Assembly: GCA_003215475.1 (NCBI GenBank)
Contig: QCKH01000002.1
Coordinates: 62,001 to 126,000 of the forward strand
DNA length: 64,000 bases
DNA from: Prochlorococcus sp. AG-409-L21
GTDB lineage: Bacteria; Cyanobacteriota; Cyanobacteriia; PCC-6307; Cyanobiaceae
Direction of reading: 5' to 3'
Program-made: the position numbers and the translations under genes
The notes under the pieces: model-generated
What the model saw: the letters and a program-made list of their open reading frames with translations, nothing else
What the model was told of the DNA's origin: nothing
Database searches by the model: none
In this document: positions 1 through 9,543 of the stretch, piece by piece
Position numbering within the stretch: the stretch's first letter is position 1
Layout of the letters: every line of letters starts with the position of its first letter

Positions 1-347
1 CCCAAACTCTCAATGGAGAAGAAGTGAAGTCTGGACCTCATAAAATACAAGGAATAGGAGCAGGGTTTATTCCGAAAAATCTGGATCTAGCTTTAGTGGA
101 TCAAGTTGAGCAAGTAACAAACGAAGAATCCATAAATATGGCATTAAGGCTTGCTAAAGAAGAGGGACTACTTGTTGGCATTTCTTGTGGGGCTGCAGCA
201 ACTGCCGCTATTCGATTGGCCAAACAAGATAAATTCGCCGGTAAAACAATTGTTGTTGTACTACCTGATCTTGCTGAGCGTTACCTTTCATCAGTTCTGT
301 TCTCAGAAGTTCCAACGGGGATTATTGAACAACCAAGTAGCAATTAA
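1..347 (+). CDS. cysK: Cysteine synthase (O-acetylserine sulfhydrylase), C-terminal part
   Basis: The reading frame is open from the left edge (first full codon at 3) to the stop at 345-347, so only about the last 115 residues are present. The visible part has the fold-type II PLP enzyme features of CysK: the [10 protein letters not shown] loop and the phosphate-side [12 protein letters not shown] stretch, followed by the usual short C-terminal helix. The enzyme makes cysteine from O-acetylserine and sulfide in the cytosol. It converges on queA and the two stops overlap by 4 bp. Cystathionine beta-synthase-like paralogs share these motifs, but the length and tail fit CysK. Confidence 0.9.
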   Translation, partial: QTLNGEEVKSGPHKIQGIGAGFIPKNLDLALVDQVEQVTNEESINMALRLAKEEGLLVGISCGAAATAAIRLAKQDKFAGKTIVVVLPDLAERYLSSVLFSEVPTGIIEQPSSN

Positions 348-1456
348 AACCTCGCTGAAGTTAATACCGCTTCTGGTGAAATGTACATTGCATCACCATA
401 AGAAAAAAACCTATATTTAGCTTGTTTTGCTTCTTGATAGAAAGAAAGCAACTCTTTTCTACCAATAAGAGCACTTACAAGAAGCAACAAGGAACTTTTA
501 GGCAGATGGAAATTTGTCAATAAGCCATCAACTACTCCAAATTTATGTCCAGGTTTTATGACTAAATCAACCGGCCCTTGAAAAGGTTTCAAAGTACCTT
601 GACCAAAAATAAATGCTGATTCAAGAGATCGAACTGTTGTTGTTCCAATGGCAATAACGCGTCCCCCTCGAGATCGACAATCTTGAATAGCTAATACTAG
701 TTTCTCCGTAACTTCTACCCACTCCTTATGAAGGCGAAGATTACTCAAATTCTCATCTTCTAATGGCCGAAAGGTTCCCAGGCCCACATGCAGTGTCACC
801 GTCGCTTGCTCTATCCCTTTCTTTGAAAAGGCCTGTAGCAATTCATCACTCAAATGCAAGCCTGCTGTAGGAGCAGCAACAGCCCCTGGCTTAGATGCAT
901 ACCTGGTTTGATAACGTTCTATATCATCACAACCATGTCGATGAATATAAGGGGGAAGAGGCATTTCACCATACTTTTCAAGTAACCTCTCTATTTTCTC
1001 ACTGTCGGAAAAACATTCTGGAAACTGAATTATTCTACCTCCAGTTTTAGTATCTGTTTCTAAGACTTCTAAGGGAAGAAGTTCTTGACCCGGAGCTTCT
1101 ACAACCAAATTGTCTCCAGGACGCATTTTTTTTGCGGGTTTCCCAAGACATAACCATCTTCCACAACCTTTAGGTTCTAGCAATAAAAGCTCTGCAAAAG
1201 CTCCGGTTTTCAAACGAACCTTCAATCTGGCTCTTAACACACGCGTATCATTCATTACCAGCAAGTCTCCTTGCTTTAACTCATCCAACAAATCCCAAAC
1301 TCTTAAATGAGAAGATCTTAAGGTTTCCCCAGGTTTCTTAGCTAAAACCATCATTTTGGCATTATGTCTAGGCTCAATTGGCTCTTGAGCTATAAGTTTA
1401 GAGTCCAACTCATAGTCATAAGAACTCAGCCAAAAATCTCTTGGGTCAGCTACCAA
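344..1456 (-). CDS. queA: S-adenosylmethionine:tRNA ribosyltransferase-isomerase
   Basis: A 370-residue protein of normal QueA length. QueA transfers and isomerises the ribosyl part of SAM onto 7-aminomethyl-7-deazaguanine in tRNA, giving epoxyqueuosine at wobble position 34. Family signatures seen are the N-terminal [27 protein letters not shown] (about residues 65-80), the [14 protein letters not shown] block (about 190-205), [14 protein letters not shown] and the C-terminal [17 protein letters not shown] block. The ATG at 1456 gives the full N-terminus. It converges on cysK with a 4-bp overlap and lies about 60 bp downstream of the pyruvate dehydrogenase E2 gene on the same strand. Confidence 0.97.
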   Translation of the reverse strand: MVADPRDFWLSSYDYELDSKLIAQEPIEPRHNAKMMVLAKKPGETLRSSHLRVWDLLDELKQGDLLVMNDTRVLRARLKVRLKTGAFAELLLLEPKGCGRWLCLGKPAKKMRPGDNLVVEAPGQELLPLEVLETDTKTGGRIIQFPECFSDSEKIERLLEKYGEMPLPPYIHRHGCDDIERYQTRYASKPGAVAAPTAGLHLSDELLQAFSKKGIEQATVTLHVGLGTFRPLEDENLSNLRLHKEWVEVTEKLVLAIQDCRSRGGRVIAIGTTTVRSLESAFIFGQGTLKPFQGPVDLVIKPGHKFGVVDGLLTNFHLPKSSLLLLVSALIGRKELLSFYQEAKQAKYRFFSYGDAMYISPEAVLTSARF

Positions 1457-1516
1457 TTTATTTAGAATGAAAATCTAACCAAAATAATCAGAGTCCCAAA
1501 GAAGCGCAAAAATATT

Positions 1517-2893
1517 TTAATTTGCAAGGGTCTCAGGATTATTCTCAATCAAATTAGAAAGATCTTTTAAGAAAGCTGCCCCGTCGGCACCATAAACAAC
1601 TCTGTGATCAGCGGTAAGGTTAACTTGCATCTGACGCTTAACTGAGATAGATCCATCCTTACTAGCTACTACTGTTGGTCTGGAGGCAGCGACTGCCAAA
1701 ATAGCACCAGTTCCAGGTGGAAGAATCGCATCAAAACGGTCTACTCCATACATGCCCAAATTAGAAAGCGTAAAAGTCCCACTATTGTATTCATTTGGTT
1801 GGAGCTGCTTTGCTCTAGATCTTTTTACCAAATCAGACCATTGCCTAGACAATTCAAACAAATCGGTAATATTTGCATTCTGAAGTACAGGGGTAATCAG
1901 TCCTCCTTCTTCCATTGCAACAGCCACAGCGACATTTATTTGATCTGGATATGACATTCCTTGACTACTAAATGCAACATTAATCTGAGGATGGCGAGCT
2001 AAAGTTTTTCCAACAGCTTTCGCCAATAATGCAGTCATAGTTACACCTTTAGGCTTAACTTTTTTATAGAAAGAATCCAGTTTATCAGTAGAAATAGAAT
2101 ATCCCACTCTGAAGCATGGGATAGACAAACTGGACTCCATATTGCGATTTACTGCCTGTTGAAGAGTATTAAATGAAATGGTTTCACCAGGAGAACCAAA
2201 ACTTTTACCTTTAGGAATTTCAAAAGATTTGGAATCCTTTTGTGATAGAGCATCAAAAGTTGATGGGGTTGAAAAATTTTCTAAAGATACAGGAGCATTA
2301 CTTTCAGCAATCCATGGGACAGTAATAGGTTGTCCTTGAGTTCTTTGAACATCCTCTGCTTGAATCCTTCCATGAGGGCCAGTCCCTGAAACAAGAGATA
2401 AATCAACACCTAATTGAGTGGCAAGTTTCTTAGCCCTAGGCGTTGCAACAATTCGCCCTGAATTAACAACTATTTGAGAGGTTTCCAGCTGGGCCGGAGA
2501 TTCTGTTGGAATGGCTGGGGGAGGATTTTGTGATGCTTGCTTAGCAAAAGGTTCTTCCTTTTGAGAAGGAATTTCAACTGGTTCAGCAGGCTTCGTGATA
2601 GCGATATTGGTTTGGGCAGGATTATCTGCTTGCACTGAAGCAATTTCCTCTTCAGTTTCAACAATTAATCCGATCGTTTCTCCAACTGGCACTGTACTTC
2701 CTGATGGCATTAAGACCGCTGCCAAGTAACCATCCTGAAAAGACTCAACATCCATATCAGCCTTGTCAGATTCAACAACAAGTACTGATTCTCCTCGGGA
2801 AACTTTTTCTCCTGGCTTCTTTAGCCATTCAACAATCTTGCCCTCAGTCATAGTTGAACTGAGAGCAGGCATAAAAATGTCGTGACTTGCCAA
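1517..2893 (-). CDS. pdhC: Pyruvate dehydrogenase complex E2, dihydrolipoamide acetyltransferase
   Basis: A 458-residue E2 subunit that transfers acetyl groups from its lipoyl arm to CoA. It has one N-terminal lipoyl domain (residues 1-80) with the lipoylated lysine in VESDKADMDVES, a long Pro/Ala/Glu/Gln linker, an E1/E3-binding domain (about 150-185, ATPRAKKLATQLGVDL and GTGPHGRIQAEDV) and a C-terminal catalytic domain ending with the active-site histidine in LTADHRVVYGADGA. Its length fits the cyanobacterial/plastid single-lipoyl form. The C-terminus lacks the extra domains of proteobacterial E2. The 2-oxoglutarate E2 is unlikely because cyanobacteria usually lack that complex. Confidence 0.95.
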   Translation of the reverse strand: MASHDIFMPALSSTMTEGKIVEWLKKPGEKVSRGESVLVVESDKADMDVESFQDGYLAAVLMPSGSTVPVGETIGLIVETEEEIASVQADNPAQTNIAITKPAEPVEIPSQKEEPFAKQASQNPPPAIPTESPAQLETSQIVVNSGRIVATPRAKKLATQLGVDLSLVSGTGPHGRIQAEDVQRTQGQPITVPWIAESNAPVSLENFSTPSTFDALSQKDSKSFEIPKGKSFGSPGETISFNTLQQAVNRNMESSLSIPCFRVGYSISTDKLDSFYKKVKPKGVTMTALLAKAVGKTLARHPQINVAFSSQGMSYPDQINVAVAVAMEEGGLITPVLQNANITDLFELSRQWSDLVKRSRAKQLQPNEYNSGTFTLSNLGMYGVDRFDAILPPGTGAILAVAASRPTVVASKDGSISVKRQMQVNLTADHRVVYGADGAAFLKDLSNLIENNPETLAN

Positions 2894-2960
2894 TACTTTC
2901 TCCCTAGTATCCTTCTTCTACAATCTTAAAGACCTATTGGCAAAGAAAGCAAAAGAAAAT

Positions 2961-3404
2961 TTACTCTTGATCAATAGATTCAACAACTCCATCTCTAACA
3001 AGCAGTGAGACCTGCATCTTTTTAACCAAATTATCTCCAACATTTAAATCACAAAAGCTTTCTATCTGACCCTGTTCAACAATCTGTTCCATTTCTAATT
3101 CTCTTACTTGAGCTTGCTGCTGAAGCAAATTTCTTTTTTGTTCTTCCAACTCAGAACGTTTTGCTGACACTTGTTGTCGCACTTGAGAAAGTTGTTCTTG
3201 AATTCTTGGGTCTAAAGGATTTGCACTTTGCGTTCGTAATCCTTCGATTACTTGTTGACCTTCTTTCTCCAATTGAGCTAATTGCTGATCACTTGTTCCT
3301 ATAGCATTACTTATCTCCTTTTCTGCTTCTTCTTTCCAAGAAGGCGTAACAACAGCTCGGATTGTGATTGAGCGTTTAATTGAAATAGAAGTTACTTCAG
3401 ACAT
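2961..3404 (-). CDS. YlqD-like coiled-coil protein
   Basis: A small hydrophilic protein with an N-terminal beta strand segment (SISIKRSITIRAVVT), a long Gln/Glu-rich coiled coil (about residues 25-105) and a C-terminal segment ending LLVRDGVVESIDQE. This layout resembles the YlqD family of cyanobacteria and firmicutes, whose function is unknown. The frame is open upstream to 3467, but the ATG at 3404 (MSEVTSISIKR) puts the start just before the conserved strand, and the extra 21 residues look like untranslated leader. It lies between the E2 gene and the acyl-activating enzyme gene on the same strand. The family name is from memory of the pattern. Confidence 0.75.
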   Translation of the reverse strand: MSEVTSISIKRSITIRAVVTPSWKEEAEKEISNAIGTSDQQLAQLEKEGQQVIEGLRTQSANPLDPRIQEQLSQVRQQVSAKRSELEEQKRNLLQQQAQVRELEMEQIVEQGQIESFCDLNVGDNLVKKMQVSLLVRDGVVESIDQE

Positions 3405-3479
3405 GTGAAAACATTTATCAATGCCAAGGCTCTCAGTCAATGTGCAATAGGTCAACACAATATCCAAAATATTGTTTAA

Positions 3480-5507
3480 TTATCTAGCAAAAATTTTTTC
3501 TATTTCCACATAATCACGTTCAGAGATTTTATCTCTCCTTTGCTTAAGAGTCTGAGTCAACAAACCATTTTCTATAGAAAAAGGCTTCACTAAAGCAACG
3601 CCACAAATTCTTTCATCTGGGCGAGAGCCCTTCCTGCTAGCGAGCAATTGGTTTAATTCTCTTTGAAGAAGTTTTCTTAATTCTCTATCCCCCATAGGAG
3701 CTCCTAAATCTTCTTTCAAATACAGATCTCTCTTACTTGCCCAAAGCAAAATATTTTCCACATTGGGAACTAATAAAGCTCCTAATTGCCTTTCGTCTTG
3801 ACCCACCAGCATTACCTGATCGACAAGAGGGCTAGCCACCAGAACTTCTTCTAACGGCCCTGGTTCAATATTTTCGCCATTACTTAATACGATCGTATCT
3901 TTAGCACGGCCTGTTAAAACAATCGACCCATCTTTCAACAACATTCCTAGATCACCTGTATCAAACCAACCCTTACTATCAAGAACTTTTGAGGTTTCCT
4001 CAGGTTTTCTTAAGTAACCATTCATCACCTGAGGGCCACGAACTAATACTCTTCCTTGTTCTCCAAAATCCATAGGTTCCCTAGAGGTGGGATCCACAAT
4101 TCGAATCTCTGTTTCAGGTAAAGGTAATCCAGAGCTTCCGCGAATATTTCGCCAAGTTCTTCTACAACTTAAGACAGGACTTGTTTCTGTAAGTCCATAT
4201 CCAACTAATAATTCCACTCCTAAAGATTCAAAGAATTCATCTACATGTGGCGCTATTGCCCCACCTCCATTAATAGGGAAAAGCAACCTTCCACCAGAAA
4301 GCTGTTTTAAAACCTTTGGCCACAAAACTACAGATGAAAGAGCATGCAATGGCCAACGAAAAACCACTTCAAAAAAGGCAAGAATCCTTCTATAGGTTTT
4401 AACTTTTTTCAATAACAAATCTCGGGATTCTCTTAATGCTGCTTTAAATAGGCGACTGTTTTTAAGTGCGAATAAAATTAGTTTTCGACGTGAATCAGGC
4501 ATTTTCTTTAATGCATCGTCGAAACCAGTTTTAACTGATTCCCACAATCTAGGGACAGTTGCCATTAAGACAGGTTTTACCAGTTGAAGATCTTCCTTTA
4601 AATGCTTAATTGTTGTGTAATGCTGCGAACATGCGCATGAAAAAAAATAATATTCTGCACTTCTTTCATAGGAATGCCAAATCGGCAAAATACTTAGCAA
4701 GGGTGTCCCTGGAGGGGGGCTTGCAACACATCTCAAAGACCTTATTTGATGAAGAAAGTTTTGATGAGTAAGTGGAACGCCTTTAGGCCTACCAGTGGTG
4801 CCAGATGTATAGAGAATAGTTGCGATAGGTGAAGACAAAGAATTATTTCTATCTTCATTAAAAGCATTAATTGGATTCTCAGTTACACCTCCTTCTAAGA
4901 ATGACTCCCAACTAATTAGATCATCTATTGGATCTCCTTCTATTTGCAAAACAAACTTTAATTGCTTCTTTTGATCTTCACTTAAAGCCAGATCCTTCCA
5001 CAATTGACCAGACTGAACTATCAAACCAACAGAACGTGAATCATCAAGAATATATCGAAGCTCTTCAATTGGAGCTGATGCCCCACGAACTGCATTTGAA
5101 GCTCCAATCCGCATCAAGCCTTGATCAACTATTAACCATCTAGGACTATTTTCTGAAAATAAGGCGACAACGTCTCCTCGTAAAACACCTAAAGAATTAA
5201 AAGCTTTAGCTGCTATTGAGATCTTGTCTGCAAGTTGTTGATAGGTATAACTCTCTGGAGGGTTAGTGTGTGGGGCATTAACAGCTAGAACTTGGCCATG
5301 ATTTTCTTTCAACCATGGCCAAATTTGGTCAACACGATCGATTTGTTTTGCACAGTGATGAGAAGCTAATGCTTTTAACTCATTTTTCCTAGGACGCCAA
5401 AAAGCTCTTGCTTGATCTGAATCTCGACAACCTCTTGGATAGTTAATTCTCTTTAAGAAGTCCAAACTATTACTCCAGAATTTAATTAGTTGAAAACAAT
5501 TTATCAA
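3480..5507 (-). CDS. Long-chain acyl-ACP/acyl-CoA synthetase (AMP-forming)
   Basis: A 675-residue ANL-superfamily enzyme that activates fatty acids by adenylation. In cyanobacteria the single long-chain member (Aas type) recycles free fatty acids onto acyl carrier protein. Motifs seen are the P-loop-like TILYTSGTTGRPKGVPLTH (about residue 235), GYGLTETSP (about 435), the WFDTGDLG block and GRAKDTIVLSNGENIEP near the hinge. No transmembrane segment is obvious. The start is uncertain: ATG 5507 adds about 20 poorly conserved residues and there is no other early ATG, so a GTG or TTG further in is possible. The acceptor (ACP or CoA) is inferred from the lineage. Confidence 0.9.
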   Translation of the reverse strand: MINCFQLIKFWSNSLDFLKRINYPRGCRDSDQARAFWRPRKNELKALASHHCAKQIDRVDQIWPWLKENHGQVLAVNAPHTNPPESYTYQQLADKISIAAKAFNSLGVLRGDVVALFSENSPRWLIVDQGLMRIGASNAVRGASAPIEELRYILDDSRSVGLIVQSGQLWKDLALSEDQKKQLKFVLQIEGDPIDDLISWESFLEGGVTENPINAFNEDRNNSLSSPIATILYTSGTTGRPKGVPLTHQNFLHQIRSLRCVASPPPGTPLLSILPIWHSYERSAEYYFFSCACSQHYTTIKHLKEDLQLVKPVLMATVPRLWESVKTGFDDALKKMPDSRRKLILFALKNSRLFKAALRESRDLLLKKVKTYRRILAFFEVVFRWPLHALSSVVLWPKVLKQLSGGRLLFPINGGGAIAPHVDEFFESLGVELLVGYGLTETSPVLSCRRTWRNIRGSSGLPLPETEIRIVDPTSREPMDFGEQGRVLVRGPQVMNGYLRKPEETSKVLDSKGWFDTGDLGMLLKDGSIVLTGRAKDTIVLSNGENIEPGPLEEVLVASPLVDQVMLVGQDERQLGALLVPNVENILLWASKRDLYLKEDLGAPMGDRELRKLLQRELNQLLASRKGSRPDERICGVALVKPFSIENGLLTQTLKQRRDKISERDYVEIEKIFAR

Positions 5508-5540
5508 CTAATTAATTCTTATCAATTTCTGAAGTTGTTT

Positions 5541-6218
5541 TTAATAGGTCCATAACAATCCGAAACGCTTATTCAATCTTAACTTCAATAAACGGTGAAC
5601 TTCTTCCATCTTTAAATTAGGAAGCCAATTAACGAGTCTTCCTGTTTTAAAACCCTTCAGACCACAAGGGACAATCCGATTAAAGCCCAAAAGATCGCAA
5701 TCAACATTTAATGACATCCCATGTTGAGTTATCCACCTTCGACAACCAATGCCTATTGATGCGACTTTCAAATTATTGCACCAGACACCTGTCATGCCAT
5801 TAACACGATAACCATTAAGTCCTAAATCCTTTAACAAATCAATTAACACATTCTCTAGTTCTCTCATATACCAATCCAGGTCGGTTTTATAACGACGGAG
5901 ATTGAGAGTCAGATATACAACCAATTGTCCAGGCAAATGATGCGTTACTTCCCCTCCTCGATCAATTCGATAACAGTCAAGAGGGGGTTTATTGAAATTA
6001 AAAAGCAAATTATCTTCAGTAGCGCCTCTGCCAAGGGTATAACAAGGGAAGTGTTGAAGTATCCAAACGGCCTGTGGAGAAAACGGATCTAAGAATAATT
6101 TTTCTTGCCATTCTTTTTGCCAATTCCATGCAAGTTGAAAATCTATTAATTCAGATGGTTCAAAAAGAGTAGTAGGGGCACCTTCTTCTGTTAGATGATT
6201 TATAGCTACATTATGCAT
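5541..6218 (-). CDS. lipB: Octanoyl-[ACP]:protein octanoyltransferase
   Basis: A 225-residue LipB that moves octanoate from ACP to lipoyl domains, such as the E2 encoded at 1517-2893. Motifs are the RGGEVTHHLPGQLVVYLTLNL block (about residues 85-105), the catalytic lysine in NNLKVASIGIGCRRW and the catalytic cysteine in FNRIVPCGLKGF. It is divergent from hpf, with only 26 bp between the two start codons, so their promoters must overlap or lie inside the genes. A lipoate ligase is excluded by the Lys/Cys pair and the overall LipB layout. Confidence 0.95.
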   Translation of the reverse strand: MHNVAINHLTEEGAPTTLFEPSELIDFQLAWNWQKEWQEKLFLDPFSPQAVWILQHFPCYTLGRGATEDNLLFNFNKPPLDCYRIDRGGEVTHHLPGQLVVYLTLNLRRYKTDLDWYMRELENVLIDLLKDLGLNGYRVNGMTGVWCNNLKVASIGIGCRRWITQHGMSLNVDCDLLGFNRIVPCGLKGFKTGRLVNWLPNLKMEEVHRLLKLRLNKRFGLLWTY

Positions 6219-6244
6219 ATCTTGTTAGAGGAGGTTGAAAACAA

Positions 6245-6832
6245 ATGAAGTTGCTGATTCATGGCAGAAACCTTGAAGTAACTCCTGCATTACGTGAATA
6301 CACACAATCAAAACTTGAGAAAGCTATCCATCACTTTGGTGAAATGGTCAAAGAAGCTGATGTACATCTATCTGTAGCAAAAAACCCAAGGGTACCTCAT
6401 CAAACAGCAGAAGTTACAGTTTTTGCAAATGGTACTGTCATCCGAGCACAAGAACGAAGCCAAAACCTTTATGCAAGCATCGATCTAGTTGCCAACAAAT
6501 TGTCCAGACAATTAAGAAGATATAAAGAACGTCATAGTGATCATCATCACAGCCCTGGGCATAGCGCGTCAGCAACACCAGCCACAGAAGAAGTTTTAGA
6601 AGAAAAATCTATTGATGGATCACTCCTAGAAGGCAAAGAACCCAAAATTCCATCCCCTGGAATACGAAGGAAATATTTCAGCATGAATCCAATGAATATC
6701 GAAGAAGCTCGTCATCAGCTTGATCTAATAGATCATGACTTCTATGTTTTTAAAGATTCCATAAGCGAGCAATTGCAAGTTATATATAGACGCAAGCAAG
6801 GTGGGTATGGTGTCATTCAATCAAAAGAGTAA
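6245..6832 (+). CDS. hpf: Long-form ribosome hibernation promoting factor (LrtA type)
   Basis: A 195-residue protein. The N-terminal domain (about 1-100; KLLIHGRNLEVTPALREY) is the ribosome-binding HPF/YfiA fold, followed by a His/Ser-rich linker (DHHHSPGHSAS) and a C-terminal dimerisation domain (about 140-195) with KYFSMNPMNIEEARHQ and VIYRRKQGGYGVIQ. Long HPFs join 70S ribosomes into inactive 100S dimers. The cyanobacterial homolog LrtA is known as a light-repressed transcript. It overlaps deoC by one base (TAATG), so the two are translationally coupled. Confidence 0.95.
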   Translation: MKLLIHGRNLEVTPALREYTQSKLEKAIHHFGEMVKEADVHLSVAKNPRVPHQTAEVTVFANGTVIRAQERSQNLYASIDLVANKLSRQLRRYKERHSDHHHSPGHSASATPATEEVLEEKSIDGSLLEGKEPKIPSPGIRRKYFSMNPMNIEEARHQLDLIDHDFYVFKDSISEQLQVIYRRKQGGYGVIQSKE

Positions 6833-7521
6833 TGCCATACGATTCGTTGAATGATCCCAATTCTGACATTAGTTCATTTATTCATCAGGCAGCATTAGAC
6901 CCTTATCTTGATCTGAATTCTCTAAATATTCTTTGTGATGCCTGTAACCATTTTAATTTCTCAGGATTGTGCACAAACCTCATCAGGATACCAGCTGCAA
7001 GAAAACGTCTTGGTAAAAATAAAAGCACAAAGCTTATTGCAGTTATAGCTTTCCCTTTTGGAGATATCCCCGCTGAATTCAAGAAAGCAGAAGCTGAATG
7101 GGCTGCAGAGTATGGAGCAGATGAACTTGATGTAGTGCCAAACTTCTTAGACCTTCAAGAAGGAGCCATTGAAAGTTTTGCGGAAGAACTTGCAGAAATC
7201 TCATCCAAGGGTCTTCCTACAAGAGTCATTCTAAACACCATGAAACTTCCTAGAGATAAACTTCCCTTAGCAATCGAAGCATGCATAGATGCTGGAGCAA
7301 GAGGGATTCAAACAAGTAATGGTTTTGGCTCAGCAGTAACCCATTCTCATATTTACGAATTACTTTCGCTTACAAAAAACAGATGCTCAATTAAAGCCGC
7401 AGGAGGTATCAAAGCCTTGCCTCAAGCATTAGAACTTATCAATGCAGGAGCGTCTTCTATTGGCACAACATTTGGAATAGAAATTACCAAGCAATTCAAA
7501 AATCACATGCCATTAAAGTGA
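6832..7521 (+). CDS. deoC: Deoxyribose-phosphate aldolase
   Basis: A 229-residue TIM-barrel class I aldolase that splits 2-deoxyribose-5-phosphate to acetaldehyde and glyceraldehyde-3-phosphate. Seen are the ELDVVPNFLDLQEG strand, the VILNTMK strand and the Schiff-base lysine context SIKAAGGIKA near residue 190, followed by GASSIGTTFG for phosphate binding. It starts at the ATG in a TAATG overlap with hpf and ends overlapping the GTG of recO (GTGA), so hpf-deoC-recO reads as one operon. Confidence 0.95.
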   Translation: MPYDSLNDPNSDISSFIHQAALDPYLDLNSLNILCDACNHFNFSGLCTNLIRIPAARKRLGKNKSTKLIAVIAFPFGDIPAEFKKAEAEWAAEYGADELDVVPNFLDLQEGAIESFAEELAEISSKGLPTRVILNTMKLPRDKLPLAIEACIDAGARGIQTSNGFGSAVTHSHIYELLSLTKNRCSIKAAGGIKALPQALELINAGASSIGTTFGIEITKQFKNHMPLK

Positions 7522-8288
7522 GTATTGATAAAAAAGTCAAAGGACTTTCTTTAAAAGTTGGTCCCCTTGGAGAAAATGACAGGTTGCTGACCATTTTGAG
7601 CCATGAAAAAGGTATTATTCGAATTGCTATACCTGGCGCGAGGCGTCCAAAAAGTTCACTTGCTGCAACTTCAGCCCTTACTTTTCTTGAGCTACATATT
7701 AGGGATAAATCCAAACTTCCCAGAGCGCATCAAATCAAAATAGTTAAGAGTTTTAGCAAGTTAGGAGAAAAACTAGAAACACTTGCAGCTGCTCAAGCTT
7801 TAACCGAATTATCATTACTATTAGTTGGAACAAATGATCCTCAACCTGAAATATTGCAAACTATTCTGATTCATTTAGAGCGCCTTGAGAAGCCAGAAAT
7901 TGAGCCGTTAGAAGTTTTAGCTAATTGTGTTCAATCATTTGTTCATCTTCTTGCACTTGGAGGGTATGGATTACCTATTCAAAAATGCTGCAAATCTGAC
8001 AAAGATCTAATTCCTCCTATTGGAAACTGGGAATGGCGTTGCAGCCTTATTGCAAATGAAGGGTTTGCAATAGGTGAAGCAAACAATTCTGAATTGTCCT
8101 TAAACCCTTCTGAACTAGCACTATTACAACGTCTTACGAGGCCTCCACTCCCTTTAACAAAAGCGGGCACCATTCTCGGCCCATTAAATGTCTGGATGAA
8201 ATTACTACTGTTAATTGAATTGTGGATAGAAACTCATCTTGATCGAAAAATCAACTCACTTCAGATTTTGAAGAAAACTATTTGTTAA
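7518..8288 (+). CDS. recO: DNA repair protein RecO
   Basis: A 256-residue protein starting with GTG at 7518, overlapping the deoC stop by 4 bp. The N-terminal OB-fold region (KGLSLKVGPLGENDRLLTIL, then GIIRIAIPGARRPKS) is typical of RecO, followed by the helical C-terminal part. RecO works with RecR and RecF to load RecA on single-stranded DNA in recombinational repair. The four-cysteine zinc site of many RecO proteins is incomplete here: only CC in IQKCCKSDKD and C in WRCSL are seen, which is common in picocyanobacterial RecO. Confidence 0.88.
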   Translation: MSIDKKVKGLSLKVGPLGENDRLLTILSHEKGIIRIAIPGARRPKSSLAATSALTFLELHIRDKSKLPRAHQIKIVKSFSKLGEKLETLAAAQALTELSLLLVGTNDPQPEILQTILIHLERLEKPEIEPLEVLANCVQSFVHLLALGGYGLPIQKCCKSDKDLIPPIGNWEWRCSLIANEGFAIGEANNSELSLNPSELALLQRLTRPPLPLTKAGTILGPLNVWMKLLLLIELWIETHLDRKINSLQILKKTIC

Positions 8289-8382
8289 AGCAATAATTTT
8301 ATAAAGCGACAGGAAGTTAGTGCGAATTTATTTATACCAATACCACCTGCTAACTTTCAGTAAGTGTCTAAAAAAGTTCTAG

Positions 8383-9540
8383 GTGTCACATATAGCCTGG
8401 CTCGGCAAAAAGTCACCATTTTGTGGGAATGTCAGCTATGGATTAACTACCACAAAAACTTTAAGAGCAAGAGGTCATCAAGTAAGCTTTATCCACTTTG
8501 ACAACCCAACCAACTTAGATAATTCCCAAACATCACTTTTAGCTAACGATCCCGATGTAAGCCTTCCTTATTTAATCAAGTCTCAAGTTTATACAATTCC
8601 TTCACTTCGAGCTCAACGTGAACTTAGGGAGTCTCTGGAAAGACTAAAGCCTGATATTGTCCATGCAAGCCTTACTCTTTCTCCTCTTGATTTCAGACTG
8701 CCAGATCTCTGCCAACAAATTAAAGTTCCTCTAGTAGCGACATTCCATCCACCTTTCGATGCAAACATAAGAAGTCTTGCAGCCAGTACTCAACAACTTA
8801 CTTATCAATTATATGCACCTTCTCTATCTCGTTTTAACAAAGTCATTGTTTTTTCAGAGAAACAGGCTGAAGTCCTAACAAAACTAGGTGTAAAAGAAAC
8901 TCAAATTGCAATTATTCCAAATGGAGTAGATGCAGATTTATGGACACCTAATAATCAAAAAGAAAGTAATCCCAAGAAAGATGAGGTTTTAAAAAAACTT
9001 GGGAGGAAAAGAACATTCCTTTATATGGGAAGAATTGCTGCGGAAAAAAATGTAGAAGCTCTTTTAAAAGCTTGGAAAGCAACCGACACTTCGGGATGTC
9101 AGCTTGTAATTGTGGGTGATGGTCCTCTTAGACCAACATTAGAAAATAATTTCTTATCAAAAAATGATGATGGAATAGTTTGGTGGGGGTACGAAGCTGA
9201 CTTACAAACCAGAGTAGCTCTTCTCCAATGCACAGAAGTCTTTATCCTTCCTAGCTTAGTTGAAGGCCTATCCTTAGCATTGTTAGAAGCAATGTCTACA
9301 GGTACAGCTTGTATAGCTACTGATGCTGGAGCAGATGGAGAAGTACTTCAATCAGGCGCAGGAATTGTTATTAGCACAGAGGGTGTGTCATCACACTTGA
9401 AGACTCTCTTACCAGTTCTTAAAGAACACCCTTTCCTAACATCTGAGCTTGGAAGGCTTGCAAGAGAAAGAGTTCTAAAAAAATTCACCCTGAATGAAAA
9501 CATAAATTCATTAGAGAGTCTCTACAGGAAGTTGATTTAA
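8383..9540 (+). CDS. GT4-family glycosyltransferase, candidate digalactosyldiacylglycerol synthase
   Basis: A 385-residue protein starting with GTG (VSHIAWLGKKSPFCGNVSYG). The C-terminal GT-B half has the usual GT4 features: TFLYMGRIAAEKNVEALLKAW (about 205-225), VIVGDGPLR and the acidic ExxxxxxxE motif in PSLVEGLSLALLEAMSTG (about 290-308). It is probably a membrane lipid or cell-envelope glycosyltransferase using a nucleotide sugar. The opening WLGKKSPFCGNV resembles, from memory, the cyanobacterial DGDG synthase DgdA (slr1508 type), but the acceptor cannot be read from sequence. It stands alone downstream of recO and converges on proC with 3 bp between stops. Confidence 0.85.
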   Translation: MSHIAWLGKKSPFCGNVSYGLTTTKTLRARGHQVSFIHFDNPTNLDNSQTSLLANDPDVSLPYLIKSQVYTIPSLRAQRELRESLERLKPDIVHASLTLSPLDFRLPDLCQQIKVPLVATFHPPFDANIRSLAASTQQLTYQLYAPSLSRFNKVIVFSEKQAEVLTKLGVKETQIAIIPNGVDADLWTPNNQKESNPKKDEVLKKLGRKRTFLYMGRIAAEKNVEALLKAWKATDTSGCQLVIVGDGPLRPTLENNFLSKNDDGIVWWGYEADLQTRVALLQCTEVFILPSLVEGLSLALLEAMSTGTACIATDAGADGEVLQSGAGIVISTEGVSSHLKTLLPVLKEHPFLTSELGRLARERVLKKFTLNENINSLESLYRKLI

Positions 9541-9543
9541 AGT

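Noticed and set aside
151-420. 89-codon frame overlapping cysK and the queA end
   Set aside because: It is an out-of-frame shadow of two well-supported genes.
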